A stretch of 64,000 nt of DNA, taken from positions 1-64,000 of the forward strand of contig NZ_QPIW01000035.1 of NCBI RefSeq assembly GCF_003339505.1, given 5' to 3'. Position 1 is the first letter of the stretch. Each line of letters opens with the position of its first letter. This document shows, piece by piece, positions 27,625 to 37,526 of the stretch. A program made the translations under genes and the position numbers. This DNA is from Runella aurantiaca (GTDB lineage Bacteria > Bacteroidota > Bacteroidia > Cytophagales > Spirosomataceae). The notes under the pieces were generated by a model that had not been told where the DNA came from, ran no database searches, and was given only the letters and a program-made list of their open reading frames with translations.

Positions 27625-30600
27625 ATGAAACCATTCTCATTACTTATACTATTTGTTCTTATCCTGTTGGGTTTAAACACACAAGCCCAAGTTGTAAAGC
27701 TCTCAGAAGACCCCGCGCAGTTCATTGCCGATGCGCAAAAAATGATGGCGATGAGTGGGAGTCCAGCGTATGTCAAAGCAGCTAAGAACCTAGAAACACT
27801 GTGGTTAGACAGTCGTTTGACGCAAAACCACCAAAAAAGTATCGTTGCGCTCTCGCGGCGCATGGTGGCCAAGGGCTACAAACCCGCCATGCCGCATTTT
27901 GAGCAGTTTTTTAGCGGTATCAACGCGGCCTTTAACGGCACCTACGCCAACCCCGCCGAAGTTGATAATTACCTGACCGTGGCCACGCAAGTGGTGGAAA
28001 CCTACGATACCAAAAGCGCGCTTAAATATTTCGAAACGGCACGAAACCTGTTTGAAAATCGCCTGATTTATCTCTCAAATTTTAACCGTTTGTTTGCCTT
28101 CGAGGGCACGTTCAGCTTTCGCTTTGTGGATGCGGCTGCCGATGCCGCCAAAGCCACCGACTCGACCAAACCTGCCGCCGCCAATGACGGATGGGGAAGT
28201 GTGACTGCCGATTCGACGGGGTTGCTCAGCAGCGCCACCGCTTACGAAAAAAAGCCTTTGCCCACCGTGATGGGAGCGCTTGTTGAATTCAAAAACGTAA
28301 ACTTGGTCATGACCACCGCCAATGACTCCGTTCCTATCACCCAAACCAACGGGCAGTTGGCGGTCAAAGAAGGAATTTGGCTCGGAAAAGGCGGGAAAAT
28401 GACCTGGGAGATGGCGGGTACGCCCGATGTCTACGTTACATTTGGTGGGTATAGTTTTAACGTAGGCTTACCAAAAATCATTACCGATGACGCTAAGCTG
28501 AACTATACGGCCAAGCTCGCCCAACCCGTTGATGGACTTTTTGAGTACGAAAGCAAGCGGCGGCCCAAGGGGCAGCCCTCGCCATATCCACGGTTTGTCT
28601 CCTATCAGAATGATGCCCAATTGAAGGGGTTGAGCAAAAATATGCGCTATAAAGGCGGTGTGTCGTTGGTAGGTTTGAAACTATCGAGCGGTTCGCTAAG
28701 TCAGGAGCCTTCAACGCTGATTATCAGCAACGGCAACAAAATAGCGTTTAAATCAACGAGCCGTCGGTTTGAATTTGCCGACTCCCTCATTACGTCGCCG
28801 TTGGCAAGTTTTGCAACTTATTTGGGCGATAAAGATTCTTTGTATCACCCCGCCATTCGACTTTCTTACAACGACTCAGAAGGGCTGGTAAAGGTTCAAA
28901 AAGCCGAGCGAACGGGTTATCAAAATACCTCTTTTACCGATTCTTACCACAAAATGTACATCGACGCCGAAATGGTACGCTGGAGTTTTGTGAAAAATGA
29001 AATTGAGTTTTCGGTTATTGCGGGCAAAAATGTCGTTCCTGTTCGTTTTGAATCCTTTAGTTTTTTCAAGTCTGAGCGTTTTCGGGCCATGAGTGAGCAA
29101 TACGGTTTTCATCCGCTGCTGATGGTGGCCAACTATATTTCCAAACAAAAAACACCTACCTTTTTTGCCGAAGACATCGCACTGTTTTATAAACGTGACC
29201 CGGCGGCGCTGCGTACGGCATTCAGTCAGCTGAATGCCGATGGGTATTTGGCCATTGAGCCCAAGACGGGATTGTATCGAATGGCCAACAAAGGGCTTTT
29301 GTACGTACTTGCTAATAACAAACAAACCGACTTTGATAACTTTTTGGTGTCGTCGCTCTATCCTGCCAACAGTACCACTGCCAATGCTTCTATTGACCTT
29401 AAAGACAATGTATTAACGATTAGGGGTGTTGATAAATTTACCATTAGTGATTCCCTAAAAATCGTGGCGTTTCCGTCGGATAAGCAAATCAAAGTCTATA
29501 AGAATCGGGATTTTATGATGAATGGCTTGCTAATGTCAGCCAACTTTAGGTTCAATGGGCGCGATTTGATGTTTAATTACGACAAGTTTTTTGTGGACTT
29601 GAACAAAATTGATAAGATTACGTATATTCCCAAAGAAGCCTACGATAAAGGAAGTTCGACCGAAGTTGGCGGGGATATTGTCTACGAAAAATCTGGGAGA
29701 ATTTACCTGAACGACCCTGGCAATAAAGCGGGTGGGAAGAAAAACTCGGTCTTTCCGCGTCTGAGTGTGCCCGAAGGGATGACGGTTTATTTTGACCAAC
29801 CCGATCGGGGAGAGCTAGCCTACGATAAAAAAGTCTTTTTCAAAATTCCTTCACTGGATTATGACAGCCTCGGTACGCAGGACATTGTGTTTATCGGGAC
29901 CTTTAATTCGGGCGGGATTTTCCCGCCGTTTCAGGCACAACTGCGCTCCATGCCCGACAATTCATTAGGGTTCAATTACACACCTCCTGCGGCTGGTTAT
30001 AAAGTCTACGGGTCCAATACCACCATCAAGTTTACAAAAGAACTGGTCATGGATAAGCAAGGGCTGCGCTCGCAGGGCGAAATTGCCCACTTGAGCGCGC
30101 GGATTCCGACCCAAGCCATGCTGTTTATGTCTGATTCGTTGATTGCGAGCGGAGCGGAGGCAGAAATCAAGGAAGCGACCATTGGCAAAGCCTATTTTCC
30201 TAAAGTAGAGCTACGCAATTATAGCCTACGCTGGATGCCTAAAGCTGATAGTATGTCGCTGACTACCAAGGGAAATACCTTTAATTTTTATAACGCTACC
30301 ACCAAGCTAGACGGACGTATTGTGCTGCGCTCTACGGGATTGTACGGCAAGGGCCTTCTGCGTCGCGACGACTCCGAGCTTACTTCTCAGGACATTAAAT
30401 TTAACAAAGAAGGGTTTTTGGCGGGCGAGTCGCAGTATAAAATTATCTCCGCTACCAACGCCACCCGGCCAGTGTTGTTAGGGCAAAATGTAGACATTGA
30501 TTTCAACATCGTGAAAGGATTGGTGGGGATTTCTACGAACAAAAATTCGTTAGAAAACACGTCGATGGATTTTCCGTTTGCCTCGTATCGAACGTCTATC

Positions 30601-32607
30601 AACCGCGCGCAATGGAATATTAATGCCAAAACCATTGCGATGAAAGGCGATGTGGCTACGTCGACATTTACGGCGACCGCACCCGAACAAGAAGGCTTGA
30701 CCTTCAATGGCTCGTCGGCATTGTATGAGATTGAAAAAATGACGCTCAACATCGGAGGTGTACCGTTTATCAAAGCCGCTGATGCCAAGGTGCTGCCTGA
30801 CAAGGGTTTGGTGGTGGTGCGTCGCAACGGAGAAATGACACCGTTTAAAAACGCACGTTTGGTCCTTGATACGTTGAATGAATACCACCGCCTGAAAAAC
30901 GGAAATATTCAGATTGTGTCCCGCACAAAATTCTCAGGCGATGCCACCTACCTATATGCTACGGTAACCAATGACACCATTCCCGTCAAAATGGGCAATT
31001 TTGATTTGCGTCAGATAACCACGGCGTCGGCGTCAACTAGTACCCGCGTTCCACAGAGCAAAACAAAGGTATTTTCGACCGTTGCGCGGGCAGAGATTGT
31101 GGAGGCTGATAATTTTGTGGTGGGACCGAGGTTGCAGTACAAAGGTGGCATGACGATGTTGGCCCCCGAGCCAAACCTGCAATTTGACGGCTACATCAAG
31201 CCCATTATAAAGAAACGACCCGATTTGGTCGCATCGTGGATTCCGTTCAAAGAAACACCGACCAAAGATGTGGCGTTGAAAGTAACCCCCTCCCTCAAAA
31301 ACGAGTCTGATTTGCCGATTTCGGTCGGATTGCACTATCGTGCGGGGGCTGACGGGTTATACAGTACGTTTTTATCGCCCAAAGAAGCCCGCAATGACCA
31401 GACTATTTTTGAGGCGCAAGGGTTGTTGCGTTTTGATGCGAAGAGCAAATTATTTAAAATTATTCCCGAGACAAAATCAGCGGATGAGTTGGTGGATGAA
31501 GAAAATGCGTACACCTTCAACGATGTCAAAGGCACCATCAGTTATCTCGGAAAACTTAACTTGATTAACGAACGGAGCGAGAAAGAAGGAGAAAAGATGA
31601 TTTTGGCGTCGGGAAGTGTGCAAACAAACATTGACAGTACTTCGTATCGTTTTAATACGTTGCTTTCGATGAGTTTTCCCGCCAATCGGGAGATTATTAC
31701 CAAAGCGGCGGAGAATATTGTGCAAACAAATCTTGACGAACAAAACAGCGACCCTGCAGAGCCTGATTTTGAACGTTTAGGGGCCAAATTGACCGCCTTA
31801 ATCGGCCGAAAAGCCACCGATAGCTACATTGCGCGTACGGCGGCGGCGTATAAGCCGCTGTTTGATGCGTCGCCCAAATTTAATGCGTCGTTGGTATTAT
31901 CAAACGTTGATTTGAGGTGGTCGGCACCGCAAAATGCGTTTTATAGTGTGGGCAAAATCGGGGTGTCAAACCTCGGTAACACCGACATAAATGCAGAGTT
32001 GGAAGGCATGGTTGAAATCCGTAAAAATGCCCGGGGCGATGAGGTGAGTATCTACATTGAGTCGTCGGAAGATGTTTGGTATTACTTTGACTGGCAGCAA
32101 GGAAAACTGGCGATGGTGTCGTCGGTACAGGAAGTGAATGATTTTATTACGGTTAAATCAAGGGATAAAAAGGAGTCAACGGTACTGCCCATCGGGCTAG
32201 AAGAGCGCGATATGTTTGTGAGTAGGTTCATGTCAATGTACCGCCCAAGACCTAAAAAGCCTACATTGGCCAAAGATACCAAGGCACCAACCAAGGGTAC
32301 TCCTACCAAAGCCGCTCCTAGCGGCGGAACCAAAACTGCGGCCGCCGCTCCCGCCAAAACCAAAGAACCTAAAGTAGAAGAGACGGAGGCCGAAGAAGAA
32401 ATAGCGGAGGAAACCGATACAAAAGTAGCCGATAAAGCAACTCCTGCCAAGGGTAAGAAAGACCCGAAAACATCAACGGCAAAGGATACGAAAACGGCGG
32501 CCAAGCCGACTGACCCGAAAGCCAAGCCAGGGGCAAAAGTAGCGCAGACGCCCGCTAAAGTTCCTGCTAAGAAAAAAGAGAAGGAAGAGGAGAAAGAAGG
32601 ATTTTAG
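27625..32607 (+). CDS. Very large exported protein of unknown function with a charged tail
   Basis: 1660 residues that I do not recognise. The signal peptide MKPFSLLILFVLILLGLNTQAQ is clear and sets the start at 27625 (the open frame runs 15 codons earlier). The body is predicted to be mostly beta strands with repeated patterns such as LxxxGxIxFxGxF and SLxNLGNTDIxA. No enzyme motif or T9SS sorting domain is visible. About 100 C-terminal residues are low-complexity Lys/Ala/Pro/Thr, with an acidic patch (KVEETEAEEEIAEETDTK) inside a basic run and a terminal EKEEEKEGF. The size and signal suggest a periplasmic or surface structural protein. It is monocistronic, ending in a strong terminator. 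Confidence 0.8.
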   Translation: MKPFSLLILFVLILLGLNTQAQVVKLSEDPAQFIADAQKMMAMSGSPAYVKAAKNLETLWLDSRLTQNHQKSIVALSRRMVAKGYKPAMPHFEQFFSGINAAFNGTYANPAEVDNYLTVATQVVETYDTKSALKYFETARNLFENRLIYLSNFNRLFAFEGTFSFRFVDAAADAAKATDSTKPAAANDGWGSVTADSTGLLSSATAYEKKPLPTVMGALVEFKNVNLVMTTANDSVPITQTNGQLAVKEGIWLGKGGKMTWEMAGTPDVYVTFGGYSFNVGLPKIITDDAKLNYTAKLAQPVDGLFEYESKRRPKGQPSPYPRFVSYQNDAQLKGLSKNMRYKGGVSLVGLKLSSGSLSQEPSTLIISNGNKIAFKSTSRRFEFADSLITSPLASFATYLGDKDSLYHPAIRLSYNDSEGLVKVQKAERTGYQNTSFTDSYHKMYIDAEMVRWSFVKNEIEFSVIAGKNVVPVRFESFSFFKSERFRAMSEQYGFHPLLMVANYISKQKTPTFFAEDIALFYKRDPAALRTAFSQLNADGYLAIEPKTGLYRMANKGLLYVLANNKQTDFDNFLVSSLYPANSTTANASIDLKDNVLTIRGVDKFTISDSLKIVAFPSDKQIKVYKNRDFMMNGLLMSANFRFNGRDLMFNYDKFFVDLNKIDKITYIPKEAYDKGSSTEVGGDIVYEKSGRIYLNDPGNKAGGKKNSVFPRLSVPEGMTVYFDQPDRGELAYDKKVFFKIPSLDYDSLGTQDIVFIGTFNSGGIFPPFQAQLRSMPDNSLGFNYTPPAAGYKVYGSNTTIKFTKELVMDKQGLRSQGEIAHLSARIPTQAMLFMSDSLIASGAEAEIKEATIGKAYFPKVELRNYSLRWMPKADSMSLTTKGNTFNFYNATTKLDGRIVLRSTGLYGKGLLRRDDSELTSQDIKFNKEGFLAGESQYKIISATNATRPVLLGQNVDIDFNIVKGLVGISTNKNSLENTSMDFPFASYRTSINRAQWNINAKTIAMKGDVATSTFTATAPEQEGLTFNGSSALYEIEKMTLNIGGVPFIKAADAKVLPDKGLVVVRRNGEMTPFKNARLVLDTLNEYHRLKNGNIQIVSRTKFSGDATYLYATVTNDTIPVKMGNFDLRQITTASASTSTRVPQSKTKVFSTVARAEIVEADNFVVGPRLQYKGGMTMLAPEPNLQFDGYIKPIIKKRPDLVASWIPFKETPTKDVALKVTPSLKNESDLPISVGLHYRAGADGLYSTFLSPKEARNDQTIFEAQGLLRFDAKSKLFKIIPETKSADELVDEENAYTFNDVKGTISYLGKLNLINERSEKEGEKMILASGSVQTNIDSTSYRFNTLLSMSFPANREIITKAAENIVQTNLDEQNSDPAEPDFERLGAKLTALIGRKATDSYIARTAAAYKPLFDASPKFNASLVLSNVDLRWSAPQNAFYSVGKIGVSNLGNTDINAELEGMVEIRKNARGDEVSIYIESSEDVWYYFDWQQGKLAMVSSVQEVNDFITVKSRDKKESTVLPIGLEERDMFVSRFMSMYRPRPKKPTLAKDTKAPTKGTPTKAAPSGGTKTAAAAPAKTKEPKVEETEAEEEIAEETDTKVADKATPAKGKKDPKTSTAKDTKTAAKPTDPKAKPGAKVAQTPAKVPAKKKEKEEEKEGF

Positions 32608-32621
32608 CGAAAAAAGAGTAA

Positions 32622-32670
32622 ACAAATCGGCCAGTGATGAGCGTAGTTCATCACTGGCCGATTTGTTTTG
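32622..32670 (+). terminator. Terminator of the large exported-protein gene
   Basis: A perfect 19-bp stem (arms 32622-32640 and 32648-32666, core ATCGGCCAGTGATGA) with a 7-nt loop, followed by TTTTG. Confidence 0.8.
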
Positions 32671-32840
32671 TGATTCAAATGTAATACAACACCATAAAGC
32701 TGCTGAAAACAATTGAAAAAAGTGGAAAGGCTGTTAATAGGAAAAATTATAATGATGTTAGTGTCCCTTCAAAAAAGGAGCCCAGATTTTATGAACGCAA
32801 ATATCTGTGTTTATATAGTAGGCCACAATACCGGAATTCA

Positions 32841-32863
32841 GGTATTTTTTCAGGTAAAATACC
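32841..32863 (-). terminator. Possible weak terminator after mntH
   Basis: An 8-bp hairpin (GGTATTTT / AAAATACC, 7-nt loop) begins 2 bp after the mntH stop. A second GGTATT-pairing copy lies at 32828-32833, so alternative folds are possible. The stem is weak and the call tentative. Confidence 0.35.
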
Positions 32864-32864
32864 G

Positions 32865-34190
32865 CTAAGTGAAAGTATCTATCAATAAATATACATTCAG
32901 CACCACAATGATGGCAGCAATTACCCAACTAACCGTAGAAAGTAAACGTGAGTTGACAAAACGACCCATCCAGTCGCGTTTGTTGGTGAAAAGAATCAGG
33001 GGAATCACGGCAAAGCTCAATTGGATAGAGAGAATTACTTGACTGAAAACAAGCAGTTCGCTCGTGCCATGTTCGCCGTATTGGATGGCAACAAACAGCG
33101 CTGGAACAATCGCAATCAGCCGCGTGATGAGCTGGCGAAGCCACGGTTTCATTTGTAGATTCAAAAATCCTTCCATTACAATCTGCCCCGCCATAGTGCC
33201 CGTGATGGTGGCGTTTTGTCCGGCGGCCAGCAAAGCTACGGCAAAAAGCACGCTGGCCCATCGACTGCCCAAGAGCGGGTCGAGGAGGTGGTGGGCGTCG
33301 GTGATGTCGGCTACTTGTTGGTTGCCTGTGGTATGAAAAGTAGCCGCTGCCAAAATCAAAATGGCCGCGTTAATAAAAAATGCAATGCCGAGCGACGCCG
33401 TGGAGTCGATAGTGGCATAACGAATGGCCGATTTGCGCCCTTCATCCGTGCGTGCGTAGGCGCGGGTTTGGATAATGCTGGAGTGTAAATATAAGTTGTG
33501 CGGCATGACTGTAGCGCCCAAAATACCAATGGCTACGTACAACATCCCTGGGTTGGTAATCACTTCTTTTTGCGGAATCAATCCACCCGCTACTTGGCTC
33601 CATTCGGGGTGTGAAACGATGACTTCGTACACAAAACACATCAATATAACGGCAATCAGCCCACCCACAATGCTTTCGATAATTCGAAAACCTTTGTTCT
33701 GAAAATATAAAATCAGCAATACATCCAACGTAGTAATGACTACCCCTACCGATAATGGGATATGAAATAGCAGATTGAGGGCAATTGCGGAGCCTAAAAC
33801 TTCGGCCAAATCACAGGCTGTAATGGCTATTTCGGCCAATGCCCACAAAACGAGGGCTACTTTTTTGGGAAAATAAGCGCGGCAAGCCTGCGCCAAATCC
33901 ATGCCCGTGGCAATGCCCAGCTTGAGCGATAAGTGTTGCAGAAGCATGGCAAAAAGATTGGATATCAGAATAACGGACAACAGCGTATAGCCAAAGCGCG
34001 CTCCGCCTGCGATGTCGGTCGCCCAGTTTCCGGGGTCCATATATCCAACGGCAACCATTAAACCTGGTCCAATATAGGCCGACATTTTTTTCCAAAAACT
34101 GCCTTTTGTGTGTACGGCAATGCTCGCGTTGGTTTCGGAAAGGGATTGGCGGTCGAGAGGCATATTTTGGGTAGACAGTATTAATTTCAT
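32865..34190 (-). CDS. mntH: Nramp-family divalent metal transporter
   Basis: A 441-residue proton-coupled Mn2+/Fe2+ importer of the inner membrane. The metal-binding motifs are present: D52PGN55 in helix 1 (VAVGYMDPGNWATD) and MPHNLYLHS in helix 6. About 11 membrane helices follow the usual Nramp order. Start 34190 (MKLILSTQ) is chosen; a longer frame reaches 34232 but would extend into the structured leader. The gene is divergent from a DtxR/MntR-type regulator, and the intergenic region holds an operator-like palindrome over the expected promoter, so Mn-dependent repression is very likely. The substrate preference for Mn rather than Fe is inferred from this pairing. Confidence 0.93.
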   Translation of the reverse strand: MKLILSTQNMPLDRQSLSETNASIAVHTKGSFWKKMSAYIGPGLMVAVGYMDPGNWATDIAGGARFGYTLLSVILISNLFAMLLQHLSLKLGIATGMDLAQACRAYFPKKVALVLWALAEIAITACDLAEVLGSAIALNLLFHIPLSVGVVITTLDVLLILYFQNKGFRIIESIVGGLIAVILMCFVYEVIVSHPEWSQVAGGLIPQKEVITNPGMLYVAIGILGATVMPHNLYLHSSIIQTRAYARTDEGRKSAIRYATIDSTASLGIAFFINAAILILAAATFHTTGNQQVADITDAHHLLDPLLGSRWASVLFAVALLAAGQNATITGTMAGQIVMEGFLNLQMKPWLRQLITRLIAIVPALFVAIQYGEHGTSELLVFSQVILSIQLSFAVIPLILFTNKRDWMGRFVNSRLLSTVSWVIAAIIVVLNVYLLIDTFT

Positions 34191-34206
34191 TGTTTTTGTT
34201 CGTTTT

Positions 34207-34248
34207 GTGGCGGCACAGCTTTTAGTACTCAAAACAGCTGTGCCACCG
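34207..34248 (-). promoter_or_regulatory. Long hairpin in the mntH 5' leader
   Basis: In the mntH orientation the leader forms GGCACAGCT..TTTT paired with AAAAGCTGTGCC, with a small bulge, 17 nt before the start codon. It could attenuate translation or stabilise the mRNA. It lacks the conserved loops I would expect of a yybP-ykoY Mn riboswitch. Confidence 0.45.
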
Positions 34249-34282
34249 AGGTGTTTTTATGGCTTGTTAATAATAGGCAATA

Positions 34283-34290
34283 CAAATATA
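34283..34290 (-). promoter_or_regulatory. -7 element for mntH
   Basis: TATATTTG on the minus strand, an exact TAnnTTTG match, giving a leader of roughly 90 nt. Confidence 0.5.
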
Positions 34291-34309
34291 AGGGGTTTCA
34301 AATAATTTT

Positions 34310-34325
34310 TTTAGATTAGTCTAAA
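34310..34325. promoter_or_regulatory. Candidate MntR operator
   Basis: TTTAGATTAGTCTAAA: perfect 6-bp arms around TTAG, similar in style to DtxR/MntR boxes (TTAG..CTAA). It starts 20 bp upstream of the mntH -7 element, over the -33 region, where a repressor would block RNA polymerase. It lies between mntH and the divergent mntR. Confidence 0.6.
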
Positions 34326-34475
34326 TTTTTTATTTATCGTTTCTAAACTTTTTGTTTTAATAAAAGTTGCCAAGTGTTTTTTATTGAATTTCAGTGGTTT
34401 ATCAAAGATGTTGAAATATTGAGTGCAGAAAAGTGAGCTAAATTTTGTTTTTTTGTTGAAACAAAATGTAAAGTC

Positions 34476-35129
34476 TTGTATTCATTCACGGAAGAAAATT
34501 ACCTCAAGACCATCTTTTACCTGTCAATAGGGACTCAGGAAGGTGTTTCAACCAATGCCCTCGCCGACAGTACCAATACGCGGGCGGCGTCGGTTTCAGA
34601 CATGCTTAAGCGGTTGGCAGAGAAAGGATTGATCAATTATCAAAAATACCGGGGTGTCACCTTGACCGAAGAAGGTGAGCGGCTTGCGTTGCTGGTCATT
34701 CGGAAGCACCGTCTTTGGGAAGTTTTTTTGGCCGAAAAACTTCAGTTTGGCTGGGACGAAGTACACGTGATTGCCGAAGAACTGGAACATATACGCTCGG
34801 AGCGCCTGATTGAAAAACTGGACGCTTTTTTGGGGTATCCCAAGTTTGACCCCCACGGCGACCCAATCCCCAACGCTGCTGGCGAAATGCCCCGTTTTAT
34901 TTACCGTAAACTCTCAGAAATTGTGGAAGGAACTACGGTAATTATGACGGGAGTATCGGAACATTCCCCCGCGTTTTTGCAGCATTTGGATAAAGCGGGC
35001 CTCACGCTCGGTTGTCAACTAAAAGTGAACGAAATCAGCGATTTTGATAAATCAGTTAGCGTTTTGATTGACAACGTACGTACATTGTTTGTCAGTCATG
35101 AAGTTGCAAAAAACCTTTTGGTAAAATAA
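34476..35129 (+). CDS. mntR: DtxR/MntR-family metal-dependent repressor
   Basis: A 217-residue regulator. An N-terminal winged helix ([44 protein letters not shown]) is followed by a metal-binding dimerisation domain ([23 protein letters not shown], with the expected His/Glu ligands). A C-terminal FeoA/SH3-like domain (about 148-217) makes it longer than MntR of Bacillus. The only start matching the family opening is TTG at 34476 (read as Met); no ATG is in frame nearby. It is divergent from mntH, with a palindromic operator between them. Mn rather than Fe as corepressor is inferred from the neighbour. Confidence 0.9.
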   Translation: MYSFTEENYLKTIFYLSIGTQEGVSTNALADSTNTRAASVSDMLKRLAEKGLINYQKYRGVTLTEEGERLALLVIRKHRLWEVFLAEKLQFGWDEVHVIAEELEHIRSERLIEKLDAFLGYPKFDPHGDPIPNAAGEMPRFIYRKLSEIVEGTTVIMTGVSEHSPAFLQHLDKAGLTLGCQLKVNEISDFDKSVSVLIDNVRTLFVSHEVAKNLLVK

Positions 35130-35209
35130 CAGTTAAATTTTTTCGAACTTCTTTAGGCAGTGTTGTTGATATTTCTCCCCATCTCACCAACCTACTACCA
35201 GCTTCTTTG

Positions 35210-35217
35210 TACATTTG
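35210..35217 (+). promoter_or_regulatory. -7 element directly in front of hemE
   Basis: TACATTTG, an exact TAnnTTTG match, ends 4 nt before the hemE ATG at 35222. If it is the real promoter, the mRNA would be leaderless. Confidence 0.5.
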
Positions 35218-35221
35218 CAGT

Positions 35222-36244
35222 ATGGAATTATTACAAAATGACCTTCTCCTGCGGGCTGCGCGAGGAGAAAAAACCGAACGTGTACCTGTTTGGATGATGC
35301 GTCAGGCAGGGCGAATATTGGCCGAATACCGTGCCGTGCGCGAAAAAGCTGGTAGCTTTATTCAACTTGCTACTACGCCAGAACTGGCCGCCGAAGTCAC
35401 TATTCAACCCGTAGATTTGCTAGGGGTAGATGCGGCGATTATTTTTTCCGATATTTTGGTGGTGCCCGAAGCGATGGGCTTACCCTACGAAATGGAAGAA
35501 AAACGCGGGCCGGTGTTTCCGAAGGTGGTGAAAACAATGGGCGATATAGACCAATTGCGAATCGCTGACCCTGAAGCTGATTTAGGGTATGTGCTGAAGG
35601 CCATTCGTATTGTAAAGAAAGAACTCAACGGTCGAGTGCCTTTGATTGGTTTTGCGGGCGCGCCGTTTACCATCTTTTGCTATATGACGGAAGGCAAAGG
35701 TTCAAAAACGTTTTCAGTGGCCAAAAAAGCCCTTTATGCTGACCCTGAATTTTCCCATAAATTGCTCCAAAAAATCACAGACAGCACCATTTTGTACTTA
35801 AAAGCACAAATCGCAGCGGGGGCAAATTTGGTTCAAATCTTTGACTCGTGGGCGGGAATCTTGTCGCCAACGCAGTATCGAGAGTATTCGTTGCCTTATA
35901 TCAAACAAATTTGTGACGCAATCACCGAAGTTCCCGTTACAGTGTTTGCCAAGGGGGCCTTTTTTGCGCGTAAAGAAATCGGCGAATTAAGCTGCGAAGT
36001 AGTAGGGCTGGACTGGAACATGGATATTGAGGAGTCGCGCCAGTTGATTCCTACCAAGACCTTACAGGGAAATCTTGACCCCTGTGTGCTTTATTCGTCT
36101 TTTAGTCAAATTGAAAAAGAAGTTCGAAAAATGCTGGATGCCTTTGGTAATCAGCGATATATTGCTAACTTAGGCCACGGAGTATATCCGGACACCGATC
36201 CTGAAAAGGTACGTTGTTTTATTAATGCTGTAAAATCGCACTGA
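35222..36244 (+). CDS. hemE: Uroporphyrinogen decarboxylase (haem biosynthesis)
   Basis: A 340-residue HemE that converts uroporphyrinogen III to coproporphyrinogen III. Signature segments are [17 protein letters not shown] near the N-terminus, the [11 protein letters not shown] active-site Asp region, [18 protein letters not shown] and the final [15 protein letters not shown]. Length and motifs are complete. The frame opens 5 codons upstream, but [16 protein letters not shown] is the family start and the -7 element sits just before it. A GT87-like gene follows 19 bp later on the same strand, so the three genes to 38287 may be co-transcribed. Confidence 0.96.
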   Translation: MELLQNDLLLRAARGEKTERVPVWMMRQAGRILAEYRAVREKAGSFIQLATTPELAAEVTIQPVDLLGVDAAIIFSDILVVPEAMGLPYEMEEKRGPVFPKVVKTMGDIDQLRIADPEADLGYVLKAIRIVKKELNGRVPLIGFAGAPFTIFCYMTEGKGSKTFSVAKKALYADPEFSHKLLQKITDSTILYLKAQIAAGANLVQIFDSWAGILSPTQYREYSLPYIKQICDAITEVPVTVFAKGAFFARKEIGELSCEVVGLDWNMDIEESRQLIPTKTLQGNLDPCVLYSSFSQIEKEVRKMLDAFGNQRYIANLGHGVYPDTDPEKVRCFINAVKSH

Positions 36245-36263
36245 TTCCACTTAATTAATATGC

Positions 36264-37526
36264 ATGAATTCAGCCCTGTTTAGAAAAAATATACTTGTAT
36301 TTGTAGGGTTGTTTGTGTGTTTTGAGGTAGTGGTAACCCTTCGTAATTTCTCGGTGCATTTGGGGGATTTGCAGGTCTACTATGACCTTTCCAAAAATAT
36401 AATTGTGTACAGGCTAGTGCCTTACCATGATTTTAAGCTGGAATACCCACCATTGGCCATTCTTACCATGCTGTTTCCCCAATTGTTGTGTCAAATTGGG
36501 GAAACAGGTTTTTATGGCTTTGTCGTTTTTTTTGCGCTACAAAATATTGTTTTCGGCTTTTATACAGGGAGGATTGCTTTCAAAATAGCGAATACATTTT
36601 TAGAAGCGCCAAAAGTCCAGGAAATACGGCTGATTTATTGGGTTTTATGGGTAATCAGTTTGCCTATATTTCTATTTAGGTATGATGCGTTTGTGGCGTT
36701 TTCCACGATTCTGGTCATTTATTATGTAGTAAAGCAATCGCCAGCCGCTTCTGGCGTATGGCTGGCGGTTGGTATTCTTGCAAAACTATACCCAGTTATT
36801 TTTGTAGCGCCAATCGTTTTTTATTATTTTGTAAATAAGCAATACCGATTTTTAGCGCTTTTTTTAGGGGGAATTTCAGTGATTTCAGTACTTACAATTG
36901 TAGGAATGTATTTTTGGGCGGGCGAGGATGTATGGTCTTTCCTAAAATATCACCAGTTAAGAGGTATTCAACTTGAAAGTTTGGTAGGAGGATGGCTGGT
37001 GCTTTGGAATAAAATAGGAGGAACTCCCTTGCAAACAATCACTAATTTTGGGGCGATTCATTTGGTTACTCCCCTGACTATTCCACTGTTGAAAGTACTA
37101 TCGTGGGGATTCGCCATGACGTATTTATTGGTTTTGGGCGTAATATACGTCTTCTTTCAGAAGCAAAATCGCGTTTCTACGGAGATGTTGTTGATTGCTT
37201 TTGGAGTAGTGTTACTTTTGTTCTTAGTAAGTAATAAAGTATTTTCTCCACAATACCTCATCTGGTTTTTGCCGATTGTCCCTTTTTTACGTCCCACGAT
37301 AATTTATTGTTTTGGGGCAGCGTTTATCTTAACAATAGCAATTTACCCAGGCTCCTATCATCGCATGGTCGAAATGAAGTTGTTGTGGGTAGTAATGCTT
37401 AACGTACGAAATGGCCTGATATTTGTCATGTTGATATTTGGTCTTTATTCGATGCCTTTTTTAAACAGATTTGATATTAATTTAAAACGAAAAAATATAT
37501 GGGAATCTTCAAAGAGAATCTTGTAG
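36264..37526 (+). CDS. GT87/DUF2029-like membrane glycosyltransferase
   Basis: A 420-residue polytopic membrane protein with about ten hydrophobic segments. The first periplasmic loop holds the GT-C type acidic site (LGDLQVYYDLSKNI..VPYHDFKLEYPPLAI), the pattern of GT87 (DUF2029) mannosyltransferases that use polyprenyl-phosphate sugars. This makes functional sense beside the downstream dolichol-phosphate-mannose-synthase-like gene, which overlaps its end by 28 nt: one would make the lipid-linked sugar and the other use it. The sugar and acceptor are unknown. It is more AT-rich than hemE. Confidence 0.82.
   Translation: MNSALFRKNILVFVGLFVCFEVVVTLRNFSVHLGDLQVYYDLSKNIIVYRLVPYHDFKLEYPPLAILTMLFPQLLCQIGETGFYGFVVFFALQNIVFGFYTGRIAFKIANTFLEAPKVQEIRLIYWVLWVISLPIFLFRYDAFVAFSTILVIYYVVKQSPAASGVWLAVGILAKLYPVIFVAPIVFYYFVNKQYRFLALFLGGISVISVLTIVGMYFWAGEDVWSFLKYHQLRGIQLESLVGGWLVLWNKIGGTPLQTITNFGAIHLVTPLTIPLLKVLSWGFAMTYLLVLGVIYVFFQKQNRVSTEMLLIAFGVVLLLFLVSNKVFSPQYLIWFLPIVPFLRPTIIYCFGAAFILTIAIYPGSYHRMVEMKLLWVVMLNVRNGLIFVMLIFGLYSMPFLNRFDINLKRKNIWESSKRIL

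Noticed and set aside
32082-32525. Hydrophobic Val/Ala/Ser-rich minus-strand frame opposite the charged tail of the large exported protein
   Set aside because: The apparent membrane protein is the antisense reading of Lys/Ala/Pro-rich codons and is not a gene.
34207-34248. yybP-ykoY manganese riboswitch in the mntH leader
   Set aside because: The leader forms a simple long hairpin; I could not find the paired loops that define the Mn aptamer.
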